Shown in pieces: positions 33,430 to 42,756 of a stretch of 64,000 nt of DNA. The translations under genes and the position numbers were made by a program. The DNA is from Gemmatimonadota bacterium (GTDB lineage Bacteria > Gemmatimonadota > Gemmatimonadetes > Longimicrobiales > Gaopeijiaceae). The DNA lies in assembly GCA_022560615.1 (NCBI GenBank), contig JADFSR010000002.1:124001-188000 (forward strand). Reading direction: 5' to 3'. Below the pieces are notes generated by a model, which worked only from the letters and a program-made list of their open reading frames with translations, made no database searches and was not told where the DNA came from. How positions within the stretch are numbered: position 1 is the first letter of the stretch; every line of letters begins with the position of its first letter.

Positions 33430-33551
33430 GGGGCCAAAGGGACAGGGAAGATGTCCGAGGGTTCACGAGGGAGCAAGAATCCTGAGCGCCAATTCGCTAT
33501 TGTCCGGCATCCCTCATCGTCCACCCGGAACGACTCGAGCCCGAACTCACC

Positions 33552-34976
33552 ATGCTCCTGAAGCGCTTCTACGACGTCAAGCTTGCCCAAGCGTCCTACA
33601 TGATCGGGTGTCAGGTGACCGGAGAGGCGATCGTCATCGATCCCCATCGCGATACCGAGGTCTACCTGCGAGCAGCGGATGAAGAGGACATGGAGATCAC
33701 CTATGTCTCCGAGACCCATATCCACGCGGACTACCTGTCGGGGTCGCGCCAACTCGCGAAGAGGACGGGCGCCGAGCTGGTTCTCTCCGGGGAGGGAGAC
33801 GAAGACTGGCAGTACGGGTTCGCGGAGGAAGACGGCGCGCGCCTCGTGCACGATGGTGATCAGATCACGCTCGGCAACGTCACGATCGAGATCCTACACA
33901 CACCCGGGCACACGCCGGAACACATCTCGTTCATGGTCACCGACGGCGCTGCGTCGAGCGAGCCGATGTGTGTTCTGACCGGGGACTTCCTCTTCGTGGG
34001 CGACGTCGGCCGCCCCGATTTGCTCGAGACGGCCGCGGGCTTTGCCGGCACGATGGAGGCGAGTGCACGCGTGTTGTACGGTTCGTTACAGCGGTTCCGC
34101 GAGCTGCCGCCGTACCTGCAGATCTTCCCGGGACACGGCGCTGGCTCCGCATGTGGCAAGGCGCTCGGCTCTGTGCCGTCGACCACGCTGGGATACGAGC
34201 AGCTCGCGAACTGGGCGTTTCAGTGCGAGACCGAGGACGACCTCGTTTCCGAAGTGCTCCAGGGCCAGCCGGAGCCGCCGGTCTACTTCGCCGAGATGAA
34301 GCGCATGAACCGAGACGGTCCTGCGCTGCTCGATGAGCTACCGGTCCCGCGGCGTATCGCCGCCGACGTGTTCGCGCCCTTGGTCGAGGACGGCGAGGTC
34401 GTGCTCGACGTACGCCCTCGGACCGATTTCGCGGCCGGCCACGTTCCCGGCGCGATCAGCGTGCCGCTCACGAACTCGTTTCCCACCTCGTGCGGCTGGC
34501 TGCTGCCGTACGACCGACCGATCTACCTCGTCGCCGACGGCGAGGAGCAGGCTCGTGAGGCTGCGCGCGATCTGGCATTCATCGGCATCGACGCATGCGA
34601 GGGGTACTTCGACGTAGCTGCCTTGGACGGCTGGGGCACCGAGCACGGCGGACTCGAGACGACCGCGGTCATCGACTGGTCGGACGCGGACCGGGCGGTG
34701 CGCGAAGAGAACGCGTTCCTGCTCGACGTGCGCAACGTCGCCGAGTGGAACGGTGGGCATGTCCCGTCTGCACACCACGTGCATCTCGGGTATCTGCGTG
34801 ATCGCACCGACGAGATTCCGCGCGACCGGCCCGTATTGCTCTATTGCAGCAGCGGAAACCGGTCGGGGATCGCAGCCAGTCTGCTGCAGGCCGAGGGATT
34901 CAAGGACGTGTGCAATATAGACGGCGGGATGCTCGATCGGATTCGAAGAGGATTGCCCACCGCTTCCTCGCCTTAG
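33552..34976 (+). CDS. Metallo-beta-lactamase fold persulfide dioxygenase-like protein with two rhodanese domains
   Basis: 474 residues. Residues 1-250 are an ETHE1/glyoxalase-II-like MBL domain: SETHIHADYLSG (the THxHxDH-type motif with Ala in place of the usual second Asp/His context), HTPGHTPEH, LTGDFLFVGDVGRPD and IFPGHGAGSACG. Two rhodanese modules follow (about 270-365 and 375-470). Only the second has an active-site Cys loop (LLYCSSGNRSG), and the first seems inactive. Related enzymes oxidise glutathione persulfide to sulfite, with rhodanese moving sulfane sulfur. A role in sulfide or persulfide detoxification is likely and may link to methanethiol-derived sulfur. It is not in an operon with a recognisable partner. 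Confidence 0.87.
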   Translation: MLLKRFYDVKLAQASYMIGCQVTGEAIVIDPHRDTEVYLRAADEEDMEITYVSETHIHADYLSGSRQLAKRTGAELVLSGEGDEDWQYGFAEEDGARLVHDGDQITLGNVTIEILHTPGHTPEHISFMVTDGAASSEPMCVLTGDFLFVGDVGRPDLLETAAGFAGTMEASARVLYGSLQRFRELPPYLQIFPGHGAGSACGKALGSVPSTTLGYEQLANWAFQCETEDDLVSEVLQGQPEPPVYFAEMKRMNRDGPALLDELPVPRRIAADVFAPLVEDGEVVLDVRPRTDFAAGHVPGAISVPLTNSFPTSCGWLLPYDRPIYLVADGEEQAREAARDLAFIGIDACEGYFDVAALDGWGTEHGGLETTAVIDWSDADRAVREENAFLLDVRNVAEWNGGHVPSAHHVHLGYLRDRTDEIPRDRPVLLYCSSGNRSGIAASLLQAEGFKDVCNIDGGMLDRIRRGLPTASSP

Positions 34977-34982
34977 AGGCTG

Positions 34983-36200
34983 TTACACCATGCCGAAGAT
35001 CCGACCCAGCGCGGCGAAGAGGAGCGGGATCTCGCGGATCGCCTGGACCGGAGATGGAAACGGATCCTGCGCGGAGTGGCCGAATAGCCGTGTAACCGTC
35101 GCGTAGGATTCCGCTTGGGGGGACAACGCCTCTCGGAGCCGGAGGCCTTCTGAGAATGGGATGAGATGGTCGAATCGCCCATGAAGAATGTGGACTGGGC
35201 ACGCGACCTTAGACAGCGCCTCCATGGGATCCATTTGCGGCTGCGCGCGCTTTCCGCCCTCTGTGAGTAGCGACGCGAGCTTGGCTCCCTCCTGGACATC
35301 GGGTTCCCTGTCCGAGGGTGGCGCGATCAGATCGAAGAGCTCGCGACGATCGGGCGCGAGCCCCTCACCCATCTGGACCTTGGCCGGGTCGTACTGCGGG
35401 CTCCACGCCGGAGCCCCGGTGTCACCAGCGAGGGCGGCGAGTCGCCGGAGTGCGTCGGCCACGTCGTCCGTGCCCTCGTAGCCGGTGGCGTCCGTGAGGT
35501 AGTTCGCGGCCACGATCCAGCGGCCGTACGGGTCGGGTCGGAGAGAGATCGCGTCGCCGTTGTGCTCGTGCTGGCCGGTCATCATGAAGTGGATCGTCCG
35601 CCCGAGGTCACAGTATCCTCCGAAGCCCACCACGCCCGCGACGTCGGCACGGAGCGTGGGGTCTCCCGCCGCCGCCACCGTGTGGGGCGCGCCAAACGAG
35701 AATCCGACCAGCCCGAATGGACCCTCATGCACGTCTGGAGTTGTCCGTAAGGAATCTATGGCGCTCCGGATGGTAGGAGCCGTCAGATGTGGTGCCAGAT
35801 CGAGCTGTCGCCATTCGGGCACTTCAGGAATGATCACGGCGGCGCCCGTCGAGGCGACCGCGCGCGCGAAGCGAACCAACTGGGCGTGCGCCCGCCCGGC
35901 CCGTGTGATCCCATGCATGACAACCCACCCGGGCAGCGGCGAGACCGAGGTCCGCGGTCTCAGAAGGGTAGCGGGAACGGTGGTGCCGTCGCGGTCCAGC
36001 ATGACCTCGTTCTGCAGCAGCTCATCCCGGCCTGTCAGCCAGGTCCGAGCGTACCGGAGGGTTCGGGGAAACGAGATTGCCATGGCGAAAGCTACCCGCG
36101 ACCCGACTCGCATGGCCACCAGGCGGACGACGTAGACGGGTGGAGGGATGACGTACCATGAGAGGGCCGGCTTGCTCGCGGCGCTCCTGCCCAGCATCAT
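34983..36200 (-). CDS. Alpha/beta-hydrolase family protein
   Basis: 405 residues if the ATG at 36200 is used; ATGs at 36113 or about 36080 are alternatives because the first 40 residues are not conserved-looking. GWVVMHGITRAG holds the oxyanion region, FGLVGFSFGAPHTV the GxSxG nucleophile (about 170), and the end carries HILHGRFDHLIPF (Asp) and FGHSAQDPFP (His). The fold is that of dienelactone-hydrolase or acyl-peptidase-like enzymes. The substrate is unknown. It diverges from ridA with 39 bases between the starts. Confidence 0.8.
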   Translation of the reverse strand: MMLGRSAASKPALSWYVIPPPVYVVRLVAMRVGSRVAFAMAISFPRTLRYARTWLTGRDELLQNEVMLDRDGTTVPATLLRPRTSVSPLPGWVVMHGITRAGRAHAQLVRFARAVASTGAAVIIPEVPEWRQLDLAPHLTAPTIRSAIDSLRTTPDVHEGPFGLVGFSFGAPHTVAAAGDPTLRADVAGVVGFGGYCDLGRTIHFMMTGQHEHNGDAISLRPDPYGRWIVAANYLTDATGYEGTDDVADALRRLAALAGDTGAPAWSPQYDPAKVQMGEGLAPDRRELFDLIAPPSDREPDVQEGAKLASLLTEGGKRAQPQMDPMEALSKVACPVHILHGRFDHLIPFSEGLRLREALSPQAESYATVTRLFGHSAQDPFPSPVQAIREIPLLFAALGRIFGMV

Positions 36201-36239
36201 CCCCGCTGGGTAACCCCAGCAACATCATGGAGGAGCACC

Positions 36240-36683
36240 GTGAAGCGTGCATCGTTGTTCTTTGCGTTCCTGGCCACGCTCGTCGCGGTCCCCGCTGCGG
36301 CTCAGGACGGCCCTCGGATCGCGCATCAGAACCAACAGGGGCGGCCGTTCAGCCCGGCGATCCAGGTTGGCGACATGTACTGGCTCTCCGGCAAGATCGG
36401 AGCGTCCGGCGAGACGCGGTCTATGGCCGACGGCCGCGTCGCCGCGGAGACGCACAACATCATGCGCTCCTTTGAGGAGTTGCTCCAAGAGCTGGGGATG
36501 ACGCTCGAAAACACCGTGCGCGCGGTCGTCTACCTCGCCGACATCGATGACTACGGCGAGATGAACGAAGCGTACAGTTCCTATTTCCAGGCCTTTGCGG
36601 CACCCTCTCGGGTAACGGTGGCCGTGGGGGGCCTGGTTGCGGGAGCGTCGATCGAGATCAGCTTCATCGCGGTGAAGAATTAG
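36240..36683 (+). CDS. Exported RidA-family protein
   Basis: 147 residues from a GTG preceded by GGAGGAGCACC. A Sec signal (to about residue 22, AAAQDG) is followed by a full RidA/YjgF domain, with PSRVTVAV (the Arg that binds the substrate carboxylate) and IEISFIAVK (the conserved Glu). RidA proteins hydrolyse reactive enamines/imines such as 2-aminoacrylate that leak from PLP enzymes, and are normally cytosolic. This one is predicted to be exported. It lies 15 bases upstream of a PLP enzyme with a Tat-like signal, so the two may work as a pair outside the cytoplasm. Confidence 0.88.
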   Translation: MKRASLFFAFLATLVAVPAAAQDGPRIAHQNQQGRPFSPAIQVGDMYWLSGKIGASGETRSMADGRVAAETHNIMRSFEELLQELGMTLENTVRAVVYLADIDDYGEMNEAYSSYFQAFAAPSRVTVAVGGLVAGASIEISFIAVKN

Positions 36684-36698
36684 CCGGCTCTGGGACCG

Positions 36699-37958
36699 AT
36701 GCCTCTGGACCGTAGAAGCTTTCTCTCCGTCCTGGGCGGAACCACGCTGACGTGGCCGAGGACGGTGGAAGCGTTCGCACGGCAGCTCGCCCCAGGCGGC
36801 GCACCTACGGATGAGTCTTTTTGGGGCCTCGTGCGGGCCCAGTTCCTGATCCCGCCGGACCGCATCTACCTCAACAACGGCACGCTGGGGCCGTCTCCAT
36901 ACGTCGTTGTCGATGCGGTGACGGAGCACATCCGTCGCGTAGCGATGACGTACCCGCCTGGCGTGGCGTGGGACGATCTCAAGCAGTCGCTCTCCTCGTT
37001 GCTGGGTGGGGACGCCGACGGGTTCGTCTTCCCGCGGAACACGACCGAGGCGATGAACTTCGTCGCGCATGGGCTCGAGCTGGAGCCCGGAGACGAAGTG
37101 CTCACCACCGACCACGAGCACATCGGTGGCCTCGAGCCTTGGAAGCTCGTCACGGCCCGCCAAGGGCTTTCCCTGCACGTGGTGTCGCTCCCCGTCCCGG
37201 CCCGCTCTGCCGACGACCTGCTCAGAGCCGTGTGGTCAGGGGTCACCGACCGGACCCGTGTGATGAGCGTATCGCACCTTACCTTCACGACGGGCACGAT
37301 CCTGCCGATCCGCGAGCTCGCGAACCGTTGTGCCGAACGGGGCATCGTGCTCGTCGTGGACGGGGCGCACCCGCCGGGCATGATCCAACTCGACCTGGCC
37401 GCGCTCGGTGGTGACTTCTATGCCAGCTCGCCCCACAAGTGGTTGCTCGCGCCTCAGGGGACCGGCCTTCTGTACCTCAGCGAGGGGTGGCGCGAACGAT
37501 TGTGGCCCACGCTCGCTTCCGGCGGCTGGGACGACCTCTCGCTGGGCGCGCACCGCTTCAACCACATGGGCACGATGGACGAGTCACGGTTGGCAGGTCT
37601 GTTGGCTGCCTCCGAGTTCTTTCTGGCCATCGGCATGGATCGAGTGGAGGCTCGTGTCCGCTACCTGCAGGGATTGCTGCAGGACGGCCTCGCGTCGATT
37701 GCGGGGGTCGCTCTCGCAACACCTGCGGACAACAGTATGCGTGCCGCGATCGTCTCATTCCGGATGGAGGGGGTGGAGTCGTTGGCGCTCCAGGGTCACC
37801 TTTCGCGCACCGAACAGATCCGGACGCGCGTGATCGGAGAGTACGACTACGGTTGGATGCGTCTCTCGACTCACATCTACAATGGGCCGGACGACATCGA
37901 GCGCACGTTGGAGTTGCTGTCCGACGTCGCTCGCAACGGCATTCCAGCGAGGGGATAG
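36699..37958 (+). CDS. Class V aminotransferase-fold PLP enzyme with Tat-like signal
   Basis: 419 residues. The N-terminus LDRRSFLSVLGG is a twin-arginine signal motif. The fold-type I core shows YLNNGTLGPSP (substrate end), FPRNTTEAMNFVAHGL (phosphate loop), VDGAHPPG (the Asp that contacts the pyridine nitrogen) and YASSPHKWLLAP (PLP Schiff-base Lys, about 246). It resembles isopenicillin-N-epimerase/cysteine-desulfurase-like proteins. Tat export would let PLP be loaded before transport. It follows ridA closely (15 bases) and precedes the DUF2723 gene by six bases, so the three are likely one transcript. The reaction is unknown. Confidence 0.87.
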   Translation: MPLDRRSFLSVLGGTTLTWPRTVEAFARQLAPGGAPTDESFWGLVRAQFLIPPDRIYLNNGTLGPSPYVVVDAVTEHIRRVAMTYPPGVAWDDLKQSLSSLLGGDADGFVFPRNTTEAMNFVAHGLELEPGDEVLTTDHEHIGGLEPWKLVTARQGLSLHVVSLPVPARSADDLLRAVWSGVTDRTRVMSVSHLTFTTGTILPIRELANRCAERGIVLVVDGAHPPGMIQLDLAALGGDFYASSPHKWLLAPQGTGLLYLSEGWRERLWPTLASGGWDDLSLGAHRFNHMGTMDESRLAGLLAASEFFLAIGMDRVEARVRYLQGLLQDGLASIAGVALATPADNSMRAAIVSFRMEGVESLALQGHLSRTEQIRTRVIGEYDYGWMRLSTHIYNGPDDIERTLELLSDVARNGIPARG

Positions 37959-37964
37959 TCAAGG

Positions 37965-40169
37965 GTGAAGACCCCGAAGGACGAGATGCACGAGTACCGA
38001 CCTCCGTACGGTCCTGCCGCGATCGTGAGCGCGTGTCTTCTCACCCTATACGTGATCACTCTGGCGCCCTCGATCGCCTTCTGGGACGCTGGCGAGTACA
38101 TCGCCACGGCGCACATCCTGGGAATCCCTCACCCACCGGGGAATCCGCTTTTCGTCGTGCTGGCCAGGAGCTGGAGCCTCCTCTTGGCACCACTCGGTCT
38201 TCCCGTCGCCGTGCGCATCAACCTGCTCGCTGCGGTGACCAGCGCGGCGGCCTCCGGCTTCCTGTTTCTGGTCGCGCACCGGGTGCTCTCGAGCTTCTTC
38301 GACGCGCGACGGTTCGCGCTTGCGGGTGCCGCTGCCGCGGCGCTCATCGGCGCCACCGCGCTCACCGTTTGGGGCCAGTCTACGGTGAACGAGAAGGTGT
38401 ACACGATCAGCGTGCTCGTCATCGCGGCCGTGAGCTGGCTCGCGGTCCGCTGGCGGGATCAGAAACATGTTGCCGGCGGCGAGCGATACCTGCTGCTCGC
38501 GATCTTCTTGATGGCGCTCGGTTCGACGAACCACCTCATGTCGGTGTTGCCGGCGCCGGCGCTCGGGATCTTCATTCTGATGACCGCACCGAGCGTTCTG
38601 TTCCGCAAGGCGTTCCTCGTGCGCGTCGTGCCGCTCGTGCTTCTCGGATTGTCGTTCAACTTCGTGCTTCCGGTGCGCGCCGCGCTCGATCCGGTGATCA
38701 ACGAAGGTGCTCCGACCTGTGAGTCGGTGGCCAGCGCCGCTCAAGCGATTTACACGAACGGAAAGTCGGGCTGTCCGATGTTGGCGGACAACCTGACTCG
38801 CAAGCAGTACCAGACGCCTCCGGTCACCCAGCGGAAGGCTCCCTTCCGAGCCCAGATGGCGATGTACTTGCAGTACTTCGACTGGCAGTGGGCGCGGGGC
38901 GTCGACGCCTCGGAGCTTCCCGGAACGGCGAGGGTCCCCTTCACCCTACTCTTCGGCGCGTTGGGAGCGCTAGGTCTGTACGCTGTCTGGAAGGCGGACC
39001 GGGCGATCTTCGCTTACCTACTCGTGCTCTTGGCGACCCTGTCCATCGGGCTCGTCATCAACTTGAACTTCAAGTACGGATACTCGCTGTCACCGGAGAT
39101 CACCGACTCGTTGCAGCACGAGGTGCGCGAACGGGACTACTTCTATGTCGGCAGCTTCCTGCTGTGGGGATCGTTGGCGGGTATGGGGCTGGCTTGGGTC
39201 TGGCATACGATCGCAGGCATGGCAGGTGGCGTTCGCAGGTATGCTGCCGCGGCGCCGATCCTGCTCATCGCGGTGATCCCCCTCATCATGAATTGGAGCT
39301 GGGCGTCCCGCGCCGGGGACTACGCAGCCCGCGACTGGGCGTTCGACCTGTTGATGAGCGTCGAGCCGTACGGCGTGCTCTTCACCAACGGAGACAACGA
39401 CACGTTTCCGCTTTGGTACGTGCAGGAGGTCGAGGGCATCCGTCAGGATGTGACGGTCATCGTCGGTCAATACCTGATGACTACGTGGTACCCGAAGCAG
39501 TTGCAGGCGCTGACCCGCCCCGATCGTCAGCGGATCTTCGATGCGGACCTCGTTCCGGGGCTGTTCGCGGATCCCGACGTGCCCACGGAGTCCATCGTCG
39601 ACCTTTCGGCCGAACAGATGGATCGGGTCGGCGCGGTGCGTCTGCAGGAGGACCTGTCGATTTCCTTCCCCGGAATCGTCGTGCGCTATCCTGCCGACAT
39701 GGTCCTCGACCGCTCGCACCAGCTCGCGCTCTCGATCATTCACGACTCGATCGACGAGCGTCCGATCTACTTCGCTTCGGCCGGAGGGATGATGGGCGAG
39801 TTGGGTCTCGAGCGGTGGGGCGTGCGTCACGGGCTAGCGGTGAAGCTCGAGATGCGATCCCTCGACGCGCCGACCCCCGCCAACTGGGTGCAGGGCAGCG
39901 CCGACTTCGGTGGCATCTGGTTCGACATCGACCGGTCGCTCGAGTTGTATGAGAACGTCTACGAATACCGGGGCATTCGGGATCGAGCCATTTGGCAGGA
40001 CCGCTCCACGCTGAATATTCCCATGCAGTACTTCGCGATGGCGCTCCAATTGGCAGACGCCGCCAAAGTGGCGGGTCGGGACGCGGAGTTGGTGCGGCGT
40101 CTGGAGGAGGACTCGCTCAACTTCCAGATCGTGGCGCAGGGGGGAGCGCGGGGGACGCCGGGCCAGTAA
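37965..40169 (+). CDS. DUF2723 multi-pass membrane protein (putative GT117 glycosyltransferase)
   Basis: 734 residues from a GTG. It has about ten or more hydrophobic helices within residues 20-470, then a soluble C-terminal domain. The first loop SIAFWDAGEYIATAHILGIPHPPGNPLF is the signature of DUF2723, a family related to protein O-mannosyltransferases in which the acidic Asp/Glu of DAGE is proposed to be catalytic. The soluble part includes LFTNGDNDTFPLWYVQEVEGIRQDV, a motif common in the family. It is probably a lipid-linked sugar transferase acting on the outer face of the inner membrane. It is distant enough from known enzymes that the acceptor cannot be named. Confidence 0.85.
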   Translation: MKTPKDEMHEYRPPYGPAAIVSACLLTLYVITLAPSIAFWDAGEYIATAHILGIPHPPGNPLFVVLARSWSLLLAPLGLPVAVRINLLAAVTSAAASGFLFLVAHRVLSSFFDARRFALAGAAAAALIGATALTVWGQSTVNEKVYTISVLVIAAVSWLAVRWRDQKHVAGGERYLLLAIFLMALGSTNHLMSVLPAPALGIFILMTAPSVLFRKAFLVRVVPLVLLGLSFNFVLPVRAALDPVINEGAPTCESVASAAQAIYTNGKSGCPMLADNLTRKQYQTPPVTQRKAPFRAQMAMYLQYFDWQWARGVDASELPGTARVPFTLLFGALGALGLYAVWKADRAIFAYLLVLLATLSIGLVINLNFKYGYSLSPEITDSLQHEVRERDYFYVGSFLLWGSLAGMGLAWVWHTIAGMAGGVRRYAAAAPILLIAVIPLIMNWSWASRAGDYAARDWAFDLLMSVEPYGVLFTNGDNDTFPLWYVQEVEGIRQDVTVIVGQYLMTTWYPKQLQALTRPDRQRIFDADLVPGLFADPDVPTESIVDLSAEQMDRVGAVRLQEDLSISFPGIVVRYPADMVLDRSHQLALSIIHDSIDERPIYFASAGGMMGELGLERWGVRHGLAVKLEMRSLDAPTPANWVQGSADFGGIWFDIDRSLELYENVYEYRGIRDRAIWQDRSTLNIPMQYFAMALQLADAAKVAGRDAELVRRLEEDSLNFQIVAQGGARGTPGQ

Positions 40170-40187
40170 CCTTCTTACCAACCCACC

Positions 40188-41354
40188 ATGAATCGTCCCG
40201 AGCTGTCCCGCAGCGAGCTGCATCGCTATGCCAGGCACATCGCGTTGCCCGAGGTCGGCCTCGAAGGGCAGCGCCAACTCAAGGCTGGGCGAGTGCTTTG
40301 TGTGGGTGTAGGGGGGTTGGGGTCGCCGCTGGCACTATACTTGGCTGCCGCGGGGGTCGGCACGATCGGTATCGTCGACTTCGACGAGGTGGACACGAGT
40401 AACCTCCAGCGCCAGATCTTGCACGGTACCGCAGACGTCGGAAGGCACAAGTTGGACAGCGCCGCCGACCGGCTCCACGACGTCAACCCGCACGTCGAGG
40501 TCGTCGGCCACCCCGAGCGTCTCACCTCCGAGAATGCGCTCGAGATCCTGAAGGGGTACGACGTCGTCGTCGACGGCACGGACAACTTCCCGACCCGCTA
40601 CCTCGTCAACGACGCCTGCGTGCTTCTGGGCACTCCCAACGTCTACGGGTCCGTCTTTCGCTGGGAGGGGCAGGTCTCGGTGTTCGCCACGGAGGGCGGG
40701 CCATGCTATCGCTGCCTGTTTCGCGAGCCGCCGCCACCAGGGCTCGTGCCCAACTGCGCCGAGGGTGGCGTGCTGGGGGTGCTTCCGGGGATCATCGGGT
40801 CGATGCAGGCCATGGAGACAATCAAGCTCCTGCTCGGCAAAGGGGTGGGTCTTGCAGGTCGCCTGCTGATCTTCGACGCCCTAGAGATGACGTGGCGTGA
40901 GATCGCGCTTCGGCGCAATCCGGATTGTCCGGTGTGCGGCGATGTGCCCACACAGACCGGGCTGATCGATTACGAGCTGTTTTGCGGAGTCACGCCGGCC
41001 GCCGAGCGCTCGGGTGATTCGGCGCAGGACTTCGAGGAGCTCGACGCCGTGTCGGTCGCCGCGCTCTTGGATTCCGAGACCCCTCCGTACCTGATCGACG
41101 TCCGGGAGCCGTGGGAGTGGGCTGTGAGCAGCCTGGCAGATCGAGGGGCGAGGCTGATCCCACTCGCGGAGTTGGGCGATCGCTTGGGCGATGTACCCAA
41201 GGAGACCCCATTGGTGGTGTACTGCCGGAGCGGCCAGCGAGGCCAGAGCGCGGCACGGCAGCTCGTCGCGGCCGGCTACGGTCCCGTGACCAACCTCTCG
41301 GGGGGGCTTCTCTCCTGGGCGGAGTCGGTCGAGCCCGGCCTACCGGTCGTTTAG
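40188..41354 (+). CDS. moeB: MoeB/ThiF-type adenylyltransferase with C-terminal rhodanese (MoeZ-like)
   Basis: 388 residues. The E1-like domain (about 1-250) has the nucleotide loop VGVGGLGSPLALYL, the IVDFDEVDTSNLQRQ segment, DGTDNFPTRYLVND and two zinc CxxC pairs (CYRC about 177, CPVC about 246). A rhodanese domain (about 285-385) ends with the active Cys loop VVYCRSGQRG. Such fusions adenylate the C-terminal Gly of small sulfur carriers (MoaD, ThiS, CysO) and transfer sulfur to them. No carrier gene is adjacent, so the pathway is not fixed. It is followed closely by the NDH-2 gene. Confidence 0.9.
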   Translation: MNRPELSRSELHRYARHIALPEVGLEGQRQLKAGRVLCVGVGGLGSPLALYLAAAGVGTIGIVDFDEVDTSNLQRQILHGTADVGRHKLDSAADRLHDVNPHVEVVGHPERLTSENALEILKGYDVVVDGTDNFPTRYLVNDACVLLGTPNVYGSVFRWEGQVSVFATEGGPCYRCLFREPPPPGLVPNCAEGGVLGVLPGIIGSMQAMETIKLLLGKGVGLAGRLLIFDALEMTWREIALRRNPDCPVCGDVPTQTGLIDYELFCGVTPAAERSGDSAQDFEELDAVSVAALLDSETPPYLIDVREPWEWAVSSLADRGARLIPLAELGDRLGDVPKETPLVVYCRSGQRGQSAARQLVAAGYGPVTNLSGGLLSWAESVEPGLPVV

Positions 41355-41368
41355 CCACCCGGACTCGC

Positions 41369-42670
41369 GTGAACCGAGCCCCCGTGGCAACCGACGGATC
41401 GACTCCCCGCGTGGTGATCGTCGGGGCCGGCTTCGGCGGCGTTTGGGCGGCGCGGACGCTCTCTGGCTCCGACGTCGACGTCGTGCTGATCGACCGGAAC
41501 AACTACCATACGTTCTTTCCGTTGCTGTACCAGGTCGCGGCCGCCGAACTGGTGCCAACCGATATCGCGCATCCCGTGCGCACGCTCTTCAGGCGCTCGC
41601 CCAACATCGACGTGCGCATGGCCGAGATGACCGGGCTCGACCTCGAGCGCCGTTGCGTACTCACGGACCGCGGGGCCGTCGAGTATGACCGACTGGTTCT
41701 CGGGCTCGGGAGCGTGCCCCACTACTTCGGCGTGGACGGTGCGGCCGAGCACGCCTTCCCGCTTCGCTGGATGGACGACGCGATTCCTCTGCGCCATCAC
41801 GTGCTGACCCGGTTCGAGGCTGCGGCACATACGGATGAGCCGGGGGCCCGGGAGCGCCTGCTGACCTTCGCGATTGTAGGCGGAGGACCCACCGGGGTCG
41901 AGTACGCGGGAGCCCTGTCCGAACTCATCCACGGACCACTGCTGCGCGACTTCCCGAGCATCCGAGACGAGGAGGTCAGGGTCGTGCTGCTGGAGGCAGC
42001 GGATCGACTGCTCGGAGGTATGCCCGAGAAGCTCGGCTCGTACGCCCGCGGGAGGCTCGCTCGTCGGTTCGTCACGGTGCGACTCGGCGTCCGGGTCGAG
42101 CATGTGGGGCCGGAGAGCGTCGAGCTGTCGAGCGGCGAGGTGATGCCCACAGAGACCGTCGTTTGGACTGCTGGGGTTCAGGGCGAGCCCGCCGCCGCCG
42201 AGTGGGGCCTACCGGTGGAGTCCGGTGGGAGAGTGCCCGTGACCGATTACCTACACCTGGCTTCGCACCCGGAGGTGTTCGTGGTCGGTGATCTGGCGTA
42301 TTGCGAAGACGCTTCCGGGGCGCCGCTGCCTCAGGTCGCTCAGGTGGCGATTCAACAGGGCCGGCGTGCCGCCCAGAACGTATTGCGATCGTTGGCGGGC
42401 GCGGATCTGAAGAGATTCGTCTACCGTGATCTCGGCATGCTTGCGGTCATCGGGCGCAATGCGGCCGTGGCCCACGTGTTCGGCAGAACGTTCCGAGGAC
42501 TCACAGCCTGGTTTCTCTGGCTCACGATCCACATCGTGTGGCTGGTAGGATTCCGCAACCGCGTTCTCGTGCTGCTGAACTGGGCGTGGAACTACGTGTT
42601 CTACGAGCGTGCAGTTCGTCTGATTCTCCCTGGTGCCATGGGCACCGGGCGCGACGAGAGGCGACCCTGA
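41369..42670 (+). CDS. ndh: Type II NADH:quinone oxidoreductase-like flavoprotein
   Basis: 433 residues from the GTG at 41369 (a second GTG at 41384 is possible; a longer frame only reads out of phase over moeB). It has two Rossmann folds: VVIVGAGFGGVWAARTL for FAD, then FAIVGGGPTGVEYAGAL for NADH. YHTFFPLLYQVAAAEL is the NDH-2 segment near the quinone site, and VFVVGDLAYCED binds the FAD ribityl. Near the C-terminus WFLWLTIHIVWLVGFRNRVLVLLNW forms the amphipathic membrane anchor. It oxidises NADH without proton pumping and passes electrons to quinone. Confidence 0.92.
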   Translation: MNRAPVATDGSTPRVVIVGAGFGGVWAARTLSGSDVDVVLIDRNNYHTFFPLLYQVAAAELVPTDIAHPVRTLFRRSPNIDVRMAEMTGLDLERRCVLTDRGAVEYDRLVLGLGSVPHYFGVDGAAEHAFPLRWMDDAIPLRHHVLTRFEAAAHTDEPGARERLLTFAIVGGGPTGVEYAGALSELIHGPLLRDFPSIRDEEVRVVLLEAADRLLGGMPEKLGSYARGRLARRFVTVRLGVRVEHVGPESVELSSGEVMPTETVVWTAGVQGEPAAAEWGLPVESGGRVPVTDYLHLASHPEVFVVGDLAYCEDASGAPLPQVAQVAIQQGRRAAQNVLRSLAGADLKRFVYRDLGMLAVIGRNAAVAHVFGRTFRGLTAWFLWLTIHIVWLVGFRNRVLVLLNWAWNYVFYERAVRLILPGAMGTGRDERRP

Positions 42671-42756
42671 GACGCCGCTGCTAGGGTTTCTTGCCGGGCC
42701 ACCCTCGCTGACGCACACTTGAGCAGTAACTGAACACCTATTCCAAGGACGACTCA

